Origin: Kitasatospora sp. NBC_00315
GTDB lineage: Bacteria; Actinomycetota; Actinomycetes; Streptomycetales; Streptomycetaceae
Length of the DNA: 64,000 nucleotides
Direction of reading: 5' to 3'
Assembly (NCBI RefSeq): GCF_041435095.1
Contig: NZ_CP108025.1
Span: 7,130,001-7,194,000 of the forward strand
A model generated the notes under the pieces. It did not search any database. It was given only the letters and a program-made list of their open reading frames with translations, and had not been told where the DNA came from. The position numbers were made by a program, and so were the translations under genes. Shown one piece after another: positions 34,319-41,442 of this stretch (the stretch's first letter is position 1; each line of letters opens with the position of its first letter).

Positions 34319-34981
34319 ATGGGAGAACAGCAGGTTCCGGCGGCTCGTGTTCCGATGGTCGAGGAGTCCGAGGCGACCGGCAGGACCGCCGAACTCTACG
34401 ATCTGATCAAGACGAGGACCGGCCTTCCCTTCGTGCCCGATATGTTTCGACTGGTTTCCAGCCGGCCCGATCTGATGGAAGTACTCATCACCGGCTACAC
34501 CGGGGTCTTCAGCGACGGCGTGCTGCCGCGGGCCACCCGGGAGATGATCTCGGCCTGGAGTTCGAAGGTGAACGGCTGCCCGTACTGCGTCGGCACCCAC
34601 AACTGGTTCCTCTCGCAGTTCGGCGGCAGCGAGGAGCTGACCCAGGCCATCGCGACCTCCGACAAGCCCGGTGACCTGCCGCTGGACGAGCGGACGGTGG
34701 CCCTGATGGAGCTCGTCACCCAGGTCTGCACCGGCGCGTACCGGGTCACCGACGAGGAGTGGGACCGGGTTGCCGGGTTCGGCTGGACCAACGAGGAGAT
34801 GCTGGAGGCGGTCTTCACGGCGGGGCTCTTCGCCTTCATCAACCGCCTGGTGGACGGCTTCGGCCTCGGCTCCTCGGTCACCCGCAGCCGGATCTCGCGC
34901 CAGTCCGACGCAGCCGCCGACGCCGACGCCGACGCCGACGCAGCCGCGGATGCGACCCCCGACCCCGACACGGCCGCCTGA
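34319..34981 (+). CDS. AhpD/CMD-family peroxidase-like protein
   Basis: This 220-residue protein of the carboxymuconolactone decarboxylase/AhpD-like superfamily has the redox motif CPYCVGTH (CxxC followed three residues later by His), as in alkylhydroperoxidase AhpD-type proteins. The fold is all-helical. The tail after about residue 195 is a low-complexity Ala/Asp run, probably disordered. The ATG has AAGGAG upstream. Its stop overlaps the next SDR start by one base, opening a four-gene operon. Peroxide or radical defence, or a redox step on the product, are both possible. Confidence 0.85.
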   Translation: MGEQQVPAARVPMVEESEATGRTAELYDLIKTRTGLPFVPDMFRLVSSRPDLMEVLITGYTGVFSDGVLPRATREMISAWSSKVNGCPYCVGTHNWFLSQFGGSEELTQAIATSDKPGDLPLDERTVALMELVTQVCTGAYRVTDEEWDRVAGFGWTNEEMLEAVFTAGLFAFINRLVDGFGLGSSVTRSRISRQSDAAADADADADAAADATPDPDTAA

Positions 34982-35856
34982 TGGCGCCCTCCCGGGCGGT
35001 CCTGCTGACCGGCGCCTCCTCGGGAACCGGGATGTCCTCCGGTACCGGGCGTGCGGCCGCGCTCCGCCTGCACCGGGCGGGCTGGCCGGTGTACGCGACC
35101 GGGCGCAACACCGAGGCGCTGGCCGACCTGGCGGCCGAGGGGATCCGGGTGCTCCACCTGGACGTGACCGACGAGCAGTCCATGACCGACGCGGTCGACA
35201 AGATCACCGCCGAGCACGGAGCGGTCGGCACGCTGATCAACAACGCGGCCTACAGCCTGAACGGGACCATCGGCGAGACGCCGATCGAGGAGGTGCGGCG
35301 GCAGTTCGAGACCAACGTCTTCGGTCTCTCCCGGCTCACCCAGCTCGTCCTCCCCGGGATGCGCGAGCAGGGCGCCGGCCGGGTGGTCATCATGTCCTCG
35401 ATCTTCGGGCAGTTCGCGACCCCGGGCCGGGGCTACTACCAGGCCACCAAGCACGCCCTGGAGGCGATCGGGGACTCGCTCCGGCACGAGGTCGCCGGGT
35501 TCGGCATCAAGGTGGTGCTGATCGAGCCCTCGCCGGTGCTCGGCGGCTTCGTCCCGACGAGCGTCGCCGACCTCGGGATGTCCGGGCAGGAGCAGAACGG
35601 CCTGTACGACGAGTTCTGGAAGTACTTCGTCGACTGGCACGGCGCCTACCGCGAGACCGACCGCCCCACCGGCCGGGGCCGGATGGCAGTCCGCGCCGAG
35701 GACGTGGCCAAGGTCATCGAGCGGGCGGTGGCCAGCGAGAACCCCCGGATCCGCTACCGCCTGGGAGTGCCGTCCCGGCTGCTGCCCCGGATGCGATGGA
35801 CCCTCGGCGACCGGCTCTTCGAGAAGTTCGTACGCGCCTTCTTCCCCATCCCCTGA
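34981..35856 (+). CDS. Classical SDR oxidoreductase
   Basis: This 291-residue short-chain dehydrogenase has an extended cofactor loop (TGASSGTGMSSGTGRAAALRL) in which the glycine-rich turn appears duplicated by about six residues. It also has INNAAYSLNGTI, IMSSIFGQ with the catalytic Ser, and YYQATK with the catalytic Tyr and Lys. The C-terminus has the PSRLLPRMRWTLGDRL pattern of retinol-dehydrogenase-like SDRs. The start ATG shares one base with the preceding stop (TGATG), so translation is coupled to the CMD protein. The loop insertion might alter cofactor choice. Confidence 0.87.
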   Translation: MAPSRAVLLTGASSGTGMSSGTGRAAALRLHRAGWPVYATGRNTEALADLAAEGIRVLHLDVTDEQSMTDAVDKITAEHGAVGTLINNAAYSLNGTIGETPIEEVRRQFETNVFGLSRLTQLVLPGMREQGAGRVVIMSSIFGQFATPGRGYYQATKHALEAIGDSLRHEVAGFGIKVVLIEPSPVLGGFVPTSVADLGMSGQEQNGLYDEFWKYFVDWHGAYRETDRPTGRGRMAVRAEDVAKVIERAVASENPRIRYRLGVPSRLLPRMRWTLGDRLFEKFVRAFFPIP

Positions 35857-35875
35857 GACCCTTCGAAGGAACGGT

Positions 35876-36664
35876 GTGACCGAGCACGACGAAACCCCCA
35901 GCCTGGCGCGGGCCATGGACTACCTCCTGGGCGGCAGGGCCAACAACCCCGCCGACCGGGAGGCGGCCGAACGAGCCTGCGCGGCCTGGCCGGCGGGTGA
36001 TCTGAAGCAGGAACTGCGTTCCGCCCGCGAGGCGCTCGGCCACATGGTCCGGCAACTCGTGGGCGAGGCCGGTGTCCGGCAGCTGCTGCACATCGGCGCC
36101 GGCCTGCCGACCATGCACAACACCCACCACGTCGCCCAACAGATGGACCCGGACACCAGGGTGGTCTACGTGGGCCGCGACCCCGGCGTGGTGGAGCACG
36201 CGAGGCAACTGCTCCGGCAGGAGCCGCGGAGCCCCACCGTGTACGTCCGCGGTGAGGTGGACGATCCGGACCGCATCCTGCGGGACGCCTCGGCGATCCT
36301 CGACCTCACCCGCCCGGTCGGGGTGCTGCTGTTCGGCGCCCTGCACTTCGTGGACAGCAGGCAGGACCCGGCCGGTCTGGTCAACTCCCTCGTGGACGCG
36401 ATGCCTTCGGGCAGCTGGGTGGCCTTCGGGCACCTCGCCACCCACGACCGGGAGGACCTGATGGACGCCGCCCTGGAGCGGATGGCCCCGGGCTGGCAGG
36501 AGCGGGTCGTCCGGCGCAGCCGCGCCGAGGCGACGGCCCTGCTGGAGGAGACGCTCGAACTGGTACCGCCGGGCGTGGTCGCCCTGCCGGAGTGGCGCGC
36601 GGAGCCGACGGCGGACCCACCGGGCGCGGCGGCCATGTGGTGCGCCGTGGCACGCAAGCCGTGA
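35876..36664 (+). CDS. S-adenosyl methyltransferase (DUF574-type), copy 1
   Basis: This 262-residue SAM-dependent methyltransferase of the actinobacterial family formerly called DUF574 shows RAMDYLLGGRANNPADREAA at the N-terminus, the SAM-binding LLHIGAGLPTMHNTHHVA, VVYVGRDPGVVEHARQLL and the later VGVLLFGALHFVD. Members are numerous in streptomycetes and mostly uncharacterised. The GTG at 35876 has AAGGAA upstream and lies 19 bases after the SDR. A second, more divergent family member is at 38937-39758. O- or N-methylation of a cluster product is possible but unproven. Confidence 0.87.
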   Translation: MTEHDETPSLARAMDYLLGGRANNPADREAAERACAAWPAGDLKQELRSAREALGHMVRQLVGEAGVRQLLHIGAGLPTMHNTHHVAQQMDPDTRVVYVGRDPGVVEHARQLLRQEPRSPTVYVRGEVDDPDRILRDASAILDLTRPVGVLLFGALHFVDSRQDPAGLVNSLVDAMPSGSWVAFGHLATHDREDLMDAALERMAPGWQERVVRRSRAEATALLEETLELVPPGVVALPEWRAEPTADPPGAAAMWCAVARKP

Positions 36665-36699
36665 ACGACCGTCGACCTCAACACATCCCGGGGGAATCC

Positions 36700-37770
36700 G
36701 TGCGCACCAAACTCGTCCGGTCCTCGCTCAGGGGGCTGTCGCTGGTCCAGGTCCGCCATGTCACCCCGGTCGGCTTCGACCTGGCCCGGGGCGGCGTGGC
36801 CCGGGTCTACCGCGAACTCGAACGGGACTTCGGCGTGCTGGCGCCGCCCATCGCGCTGCACTCGCCCGCGCCCGAGGTGCTGGCCGCCGGCTGGCTGATG
36901 CTCCGGGAGACCCTGATCGTCCCCTCGGGCGCCTCCCGGGCCGCGAAGGAGGCGGTCGCGTCCGCCGTCTCGGCGGCCAACACCTGTCCCTTCTGCGTCC
37001 GGATGCACTCGGCCATGCTGCACAGCCTGGTCCGGGGGCGGGACGCGGCGGCCATCGAGGAGGGACGGCTCGACGACGTACGCGACGGCGCGGTCCGGGC
37101 GGTGGCCGGGTGGAGCGCCCGGAGCGCCGTGCGCGACACCGCCCGCGGCAACCCGCAGCCCTTCCCGGCCGACCAGCTGCCCGAACTGCTGGGCGTGGCC
37201 GTGATCCTGCAGTACCTGAACCGGATGGTGAACGTCTTCCTGGGCGGCGTGCCGCTGCCGTCCGGAGCGCCGGAGTCCTCGTTGCGCCCCGTGCTGCGGG
37301 TGCTCATCTGGCTGCTCCGCTCGGCCGCGCGCTCCGAGCCGAGGGCGGGAACCTCACTGGACCTCCTGCCGGCCGCCCCGCTGCCCGGGGATCTCGCCTG
37401 GGCCGAGGGCGATCGTACGATCGCCACGGCGTTCGCCCGCGCCGCGGCCGCCGTCGAGCGGGCGGGGGAGAGGTCCGTCCCGGAGGGCGTACGGGCGCTG
37501 CTGGACGCGAGGCTGACGGAGTGGGACGGACGACCGCCGGGCATCAGCCGGGGCTGGGTGGAGGAGGCCGTGGCGCCTCTGCCGGCGCGACAGCGCCCGG
37601 CCGGCCGGCTGGCGCTGCTGACCGCACTCGCCTCCTACCAGGTGGACGACGCGACGGTGGCCGAGGCCCGCGCCCTGCTCCCGGACGACGGCGCCCTGGT
37701 GGAGCTGACGGCGTGGGCGAGCCTGTCGGCGGCCCGGCGGATCGGAGCGTGGACCCTGGAGGGTGCCTGA
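36700..37770 (+). CDS. AhpD/CMD-family protein with C-terminal extension
   Basis: This 356-residue protein has a CMD/AhpD-type core around CPFCVRMH (CxxC and His) in SAANTCPFCVRMHSAMLHSL. A long C-terminal half follows, with a second CMD-like helical pattern (WVEEAVAPLPARQRPAGRLA) but no cysteine pair. The GTG at 36700 is preferred because GGGGGA lies just upstream; a GTG at 36661 overlapping the methyltransferase stop is the alternative and adds 13 residues. It is the fourth gene of the operon starting at 34319. Two CMD proteins in one operon point to a shared redox or peroxide-related step. Confidence 0.8.
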   Translation: MRTKLVRSSLRGLSLVQVRHVTPVGFDLARGGVARVYRELERDFGVLAPPIALHSPAPEVLAAGWLMLRETLIVPSGASRAAKEAVASAVSAANTCPFCVRMHSAMLHSLVRGRDAAAIEEGRLDDVRDGAVRAVAGWSARSAVRDTARGNPQPFPADQLPELLGVAVILQYLNRMVNVFLGGVPLPSGAPESSLRPVLRVLIWLLRSAARSEPRAGTSLDLLPAAPLPGDLAWAEGDRTIATAFARAAAAVERAGERSVPEGVRALLDARLTEWDGRPPGISRGWVEEAVAPLPARQRPAGRLALLTALASYQVDDATVAEARALLPDDGALVELTAWASLSAARRIGAWTLEGA

Positions 37771-37839
37771 GCAGGCTCCGCAGCCGACGCTGTTCGTTCG
37801 CACGGATTCCTATGGATTCGCCCGAAATGGAGGGATGTC

Positions 37840-38604
37840 TTGCAAGCCGCAGTCGAGCGTGCCATCGCGACGATGTGGGACCGCTACGAGGAACCGCTCT
37901 CGTTGGACGACATCGCGGACACCGCGATCCTGAGCAAGTTCTACTTCTCCAGGGTATTCCGCGCCCTGACCGGCACCTCGCCCGGGCGCTTCCTGTCCGC
38001 CATCCGGCTGCACCAGGCCAAGAACCTGCTGCTCAGGACCTCCCTCAGCGTCACCGACATCTCCTACCAGGTCGGCTACAACAGCCTGGGCACCTTCACC
38101 AGCCGGTTCACCCGCAGTGTCGGGCTCTCGCCCGGCCGCTACCGCGCCCTCGCCCGGGTCGGGATGCCGCGGGCCTCCGACGCCTTCCCGGCCGCCCCCC
38201 GGCGCCCCTGCGCGGTGCGCGGCTTCGTCGCCGTCCCCGAGGTGGAGCTCGACACCCGGATCTACGTGGCGGCCTTCAGCGACCCGATCGTCCAGGGCGA
38301 GCCCGTGGCCTGCGACATCCTCGACGGGCCGGGGGAGTTCCGCCTGGCCGGGACGGCCGAGGGCACCTGGCACCTGCGCGCGGCGGTGGTCGCGGTGAGC
38401 GACGTGGACCCGCTGCCGTGGAACCGCCGGCCGCTGTTCATCGGGGCGAGCCAGCCGGTGACGGTGCGGGCGGGGCAGACGGTCGAGATCGACCTGCAGA
38501 CCCGCGGGTTCTGTCCGTTCGACCTGCCGATCCTGCTCGCCCTGCCCGAGCTCGACTGCTGGCAGCTGCCCCAGCGAAGCCTGGCGGCCCGGACACTGGG
38601 CTGA
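37840..38604 (+). CDS. AraC-family regulator, copy 2
   Basis: This 254-residue paralogue of the AraC protein at 11297-12097 has the same inverted layout. The double helix-turn-helix comes first (LSLDDIADTAILSKFYFSRV, then SYQVGYNSLGTFTSRFTRSV). An unrecognised beta-rich domain follows, with matching landmarks (TRIYVAAF, CDILDGPGEFRL, RPLFIGA, FDLPILLALPELD). The TTG start has GGAGGG six bases upstream and aligns residue for residue with the start of copy 1. The HTH regions are nearly identical, so both proteins probably bind similar sites, while the C-terminal domains differ more. It is 69 bases after the CMD gene and may be the last gene of that operon. Confidence 0.87.
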   Translation: MQAAVERAIATMWDRYEEPLSLDDIADTAILSKFYFSRVFRALTGTSPGRFLSAIRLHQAKNLLLRTSLSVTDISYQVGYNSLGTFTSRFTRSVGLSPGRYRALARVGMPRASDAFPAAPRRPCAVRGFVAVPEVELDTRIYVAAFSDPIVQGEPVACDILDGPGEFRLAGTAEGTWHLRAAVVAVSDVDPLPWNRRPLFIGASQPVTVRAGQTVEIDLQTRGFCPFDLPILLALPELDCWQLPQRSLAARTLG

Positions 38605-38630
38605 CCCGAGACCCTCGGCCCTGCGGTCGT

Positions 38631-38716
38631 CCGGGGTCCCCCCGGGTCTGTCCGGGTCCGTCCGGGTCTCTCCGGGTCGGTCCGGGGTCCCCCCGGGTCT
38701 GTCCGGGGTCCGTCCG
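38631..38716. repeat. Degenerate GTCCGGG repeat
   Basis: About 85 bases consist of reiterated GTCCGGGTC-like words with two near-identical sub-blocks (from about 38633 and 38680). Similar words occur in the UnbV/GMC intergenic region. No coding function is seen in the 38605-38936 gap. Confidence 0.7.
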
Positions 38717-38826
38717 GCGTCCGGGTGTCACGGCCGCGGGCGGCCGCTCTGTCGCTGCACCCCCGGTACGGCCGTCGGTCCCGCCCCGGATCCGCTCGGG
38801 GCACCCGCACACCGAACGACCCCGGC

Positions 38827-38876
38827 GAAGGTCGGGCCGGCCGCCCCGCCTCGGGGGAGCGGCCGGCCCGACCTTC
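38827..38876. terminator. Terminator between convergent AraC and methyltransferase genes
   Basis: Perfect 18-base arms (38827-38844, 38859-38876) surround a 14-base loop, followed by a T-rich TTCTGTTGT. It can serve the plus-strand AraC gene and the minus-strand methyltransferase. Confidence 0.8.
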
Positions 38877-38936
38877 TTCTGTTGTCAGGGCCGGCCGGGC
38901 ACCGTCAGGGCCGTCCGGGCCCAGGACGCTCCGCGC

Positions 38937-39758
38937 TCAGACCACCCGGGCCGTCGCCCCGTAGCCGAGCACCCGGGACGAGGTCTGCGCATCGACGCAA
39001 CTACCGGGGTCGGGGCGCCAGTCCGCCATCAGCGTGACGCCCGGCTCGACGAGTTCCATCCCCTCGAACCAGGACGCGATGACCTCGCGGTCGCGGACGT
39101 AGAGCTCCTGGCCGACCCCGACCCGGTACGCGTCGGTCATCCTGGCGACCTGGGTCCGGGTGGCCGCGTCGGCCAGGTCGTCCGAGAGGTGCGAGATGGA
39201 CAGGTAGCTGCCCGGGGCGCAGGCGTCCCGGTAGGCGGCCACCACGGCGGCCGGATCGTCCTCGTCGTCGACGAACACGAGCAGGCCGCCCATGAGGATG
39301 CCGACCGGGCGGCTGAGGTCGATCAGCTCCCGCACCCGGGGGTGGGCCCAGACCTGCTCCGGCCGTCGGCCGTCGGCCTCGATCATGGCGGCGAGCGGCT
39401 CGTCGGCCAGGATCTCCTCCCCGTGCAGCACCGCCGACGGCTCGTGGTCGACGTACACCACCCGGGCCAGCGGGTTACGGGCGTGGGCGACCTCGTGGAC
39501 GTTGTTGGCCGTGGGCAGGCCGGACCCCAGGTCGACGAACTGGTCCACCCCCTGATCGAGCAGGAAGCGCACCGAGCGGCGCAGCCAGTCCCGGTTGGCC
39601 CGGGCGAGGAGGTCGACACCGGGAAGCATCGTCCGGATCCGGTCGGCCTTCTCCCGGTCGATCGCGAAGTTGTAGAGCCCGCCCAGGTAGTAGTCGTAGA
39701 TCCGTGCGATGTTGGCGACATCCACGTCGGCCACCGGACGCTCGGTGAATGTGGTCAT
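38937..39758 (-). CDS. S-adenosyl methyltransferase (DUF574-type), copy 2
   Basis: This 273-residue member of the DUF574-type methyltransferase family shows NIARIYDYYLGGLYNFAIDR at the N-terminus, FVDLGSGLPTANNVHEVA for SAM binding, RVVYVDHEPSAVLHGEEIL and PVGILMGGLLVFVDDED. It is a more typical member than copy 1, which is diverged in the N-terminal motif. The ATG at 39758 has a GAAGGG site upstream. It lies outside the probable operon at 34319-38604 and may mark the right edge of the cluster or the start of unrelated DNA. Confidence 0.88.
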   Translation of the reverse strand: MTTFTERPVADVDVANIARIYDYYLGGLYNFAIDREKADRIRTMLPGVDLLARANRDWLRRSVRFLLDQGVDQFVDLGSGLPTANNVHEVAHARNPLARVVYVDHEPSAVLHGEEILADEPLAAMIEADGRRPEQVWAHPRVRELIDLSRPVGILMGGLLVFVDDEDDPAAVVAAYRDACAPGSYLSISHLSDDLADAATRTQVARMTDAYRVGVGQELYVRDREVIASWFEGMELVEPGVTLMADWRPDPGSCVDAQTSSRVLGYGATARVV

Positions 39759-40068
39759 GGGGACCCTTCGCCTCGCCGGCCGACCCGCCACAGCGGCGCG
39801 CCGTACCCAGCGGAGCATATCGCGATGATCTTTCAATCAGCCTGCAATCGACCGAGATTGATGCTCCGTCATCATGATTGAGTGCGAGCCCATTTCGGCG
39901 CGGGCGGATCGGGCCGGCGCGAGGAGAACTCGGCGGCGGTTGCCAGGCGGCGTCACGACCGCCTCGATCCTCATTCGGATCCGCCCCCTCGAAGACACTC
40001 CTCGGTCGGACCGGTCGCGCAGGAGTCGGCTCACGGACCGGACGCTCGATTCCGGGCCGCCCTGTGGA
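39759..40068. other. Intergenic region without gene
   Basis: About 310 bases lie upstream of the methyltransferase. An AT-richer stretch at about 39815-39880 probably holds its promoter. I see no gene or RNA here. Confidence 0.5.
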
Positions 40069-40136
40069 GGTGATCCGACAGAGGCGCCGGAGAGCCGCGC
40101 TCCCGCGCGGTTCCGGAGCCGCCCTGTCGGATCACC
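40069..40136 (-). terminator. Long imperfect hairpin, terminator of secreted-protein gene
   Basis: Exact 13-base outer arms (GGTGATCCGACAG at 40069-40081 and its complement at 40124-40136) enclose further partly paired sequence. It lies 43 bases beyond the stop codon at 40180. Confidence 0.75.
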
Positions 40137-40179
40137 CCACCCGGGGCAGCCCGGCGGACGTTCACGGATCGAGAGGACG

Positions 40180-41442
40180 TCACCAGTCCGAGTTGGTCGC
40201 CCCCAGACTCAGCAGGACCTGGTCGAAGGTGTTGCCGTCGTTGTCATCGGTGTACGACGTCGTGAGTGCGCCGAACGGAGAGGAAGCCACCGCGGCCTGC
40301 TCCTGCCGACCGGTCGTGACCTGGCTGACGGACTGGGCCGGCAGCCGGCCGGCGAAGGTGCCGTCGGGGTTGAGGCCCCGGGCCCAGACCGCCGGATCGG
40401 TACCGGCGACGCTCCAGCCGACCACGGCGTCGCGCTGGTCGTCGATGCCGACGGTCGGGTTGCCGGCTCCGGCTCCGGCGGAGATCTCGACCTCGGCCGG
40501 GCCGGCGGTGCCGGTCGCGGTGAACGATCGGGCCCAGACGCCACGGGTGCCGGTGTGATCGGACTCCCAGGCTACGGCGAAGTCGCCGTTGAAGTCGGCG
40601 GCCACGGCCGGGCGCTGCTGCTGCCCGTCGCCGAAACTGTTGGCGCTGCGGCGGCTGAGCGCGACGGCCCCGTTCGCCTTGGCCAGCTTCACCAGACCGA
40701 TCTGGTAGTAGCCGTTGTTGTCGGTGTCCTCGTCCCAGACGACGACGGCGTCGCCCGAGGCGGAGGTCGCGACGTCGGGGTTGTGGTGCGCGCCGCCGGT
40801 GGCGTTGACCGTCACCTCGTAGGCCTTCGTCGTGGTCCCGGTGAACCCGGCGGCCTTCACCGTCGCCGCCGCGGTGCCCTGGATGTCCTCCCACACCACG
40901 GAGAACGCGACCGCGGTGGTGCTGCCCGGCGCGCCGTCCGGATCGACCGCGACGCGCGGATGGATCTGCTGGCCGTCGGCGCTCGCGTTGGCCTGCCCGG
41001 AGCCGAGGACCGCACCGGCCGGCGACAGGACACGGTAGGCGATGTTGTAGAGCCCGTTGCCGTCCGGGTCCTCCGCCCACACGACGACGGCGTTGCCCCG
41101 GTCGTCGAGCGCCACGTCGGGCTGGAGATGCCGCCAGGCCACGCCCGCGGTCCCGCCGGCCGAGAGCTTCGTCTCGTAGGCCGAGACGCCGTTGCGGAAC
41201 ATCCGCACCCACACGTCGCTGTGCGCGTTGTCGCCCGGGTCGGTCGAGTCGCGGTCGTCCTCCCAGACCACCGCGACGTCGCCGAGGCGGTTGGCCGCGA
41301 TCGAGGCGCAGTCCTGGTCACCGGTGGCGACGCTGTTCGCGGTCACCCAGGAGGAGGGCCCCGCAGCCGAGGCCGGGGCGACCATGGCGAGGACCGCGGC
41401 GAAACCGGCGACGGCTGCGCCGAGTACTGAGAGCTTACGCAT
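40180..41442 (-). CDS. Secreted beta-propeller-like repeat protein
   Basis: This 420-residue exported protein has a classical signal peptide (RKLSVLGAAVAGFAAVLAMV, cleavage near PASA-AG). The mature part has about seven repeats of a VAVVWEDD-type motif (DVAVVWEDDRD, NAVVVWAEDPDGNG, FSVVWEDIQG, DAVVVWDEDTDNNG, FAVAWESDHTG, DAVVGWSVAG). These suggest a beta-propeller with acidic, possibly calcium-binding loops. The ATG at 41442 overlaps the end of the PhoD-like gene by eight bases, so the two are co-translated. Function is unknown; a surface or extracellular partner of the phosphatase is plausible. Confidence 0.82.
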   Translation of the reverse strand: MRKLSVLGAAVAGFAAVLAMVAPASAAGPSSWVTANSVATGDQDCASIAANRLGDVAVVWEDDRDSTDPGDNAHSDVWVRMFRNGVSAYETKLSAGGTAGVAWRHLQPDVALDDRGNAVVVWAEDPDGNGLYNIAYRVLSPAGAVLGSGQANASADGQQIHPRVAVDPDGAPGSTTAVAFSVVWEDIQGTAAATVKAAGFTGTTTKAYEVTVNATGGAHHNPDVATSASGDAVVVWDEDTDNNGYYQIGLVKLAKANGAVALSRRSANSFGDGQQQRPAVAADFNGDFAVAWESDHTGTRGVWARSFTATGTAGPAEVEISAGAGAGNPTVGIDDQRDAVVGWSVAGTDPAVWARGLNPDGTFAGRLPAQSVSQVTTGRQEQAAVASSPFGALTTSYTDDNDGNTFDQVLLSLGATNSDW

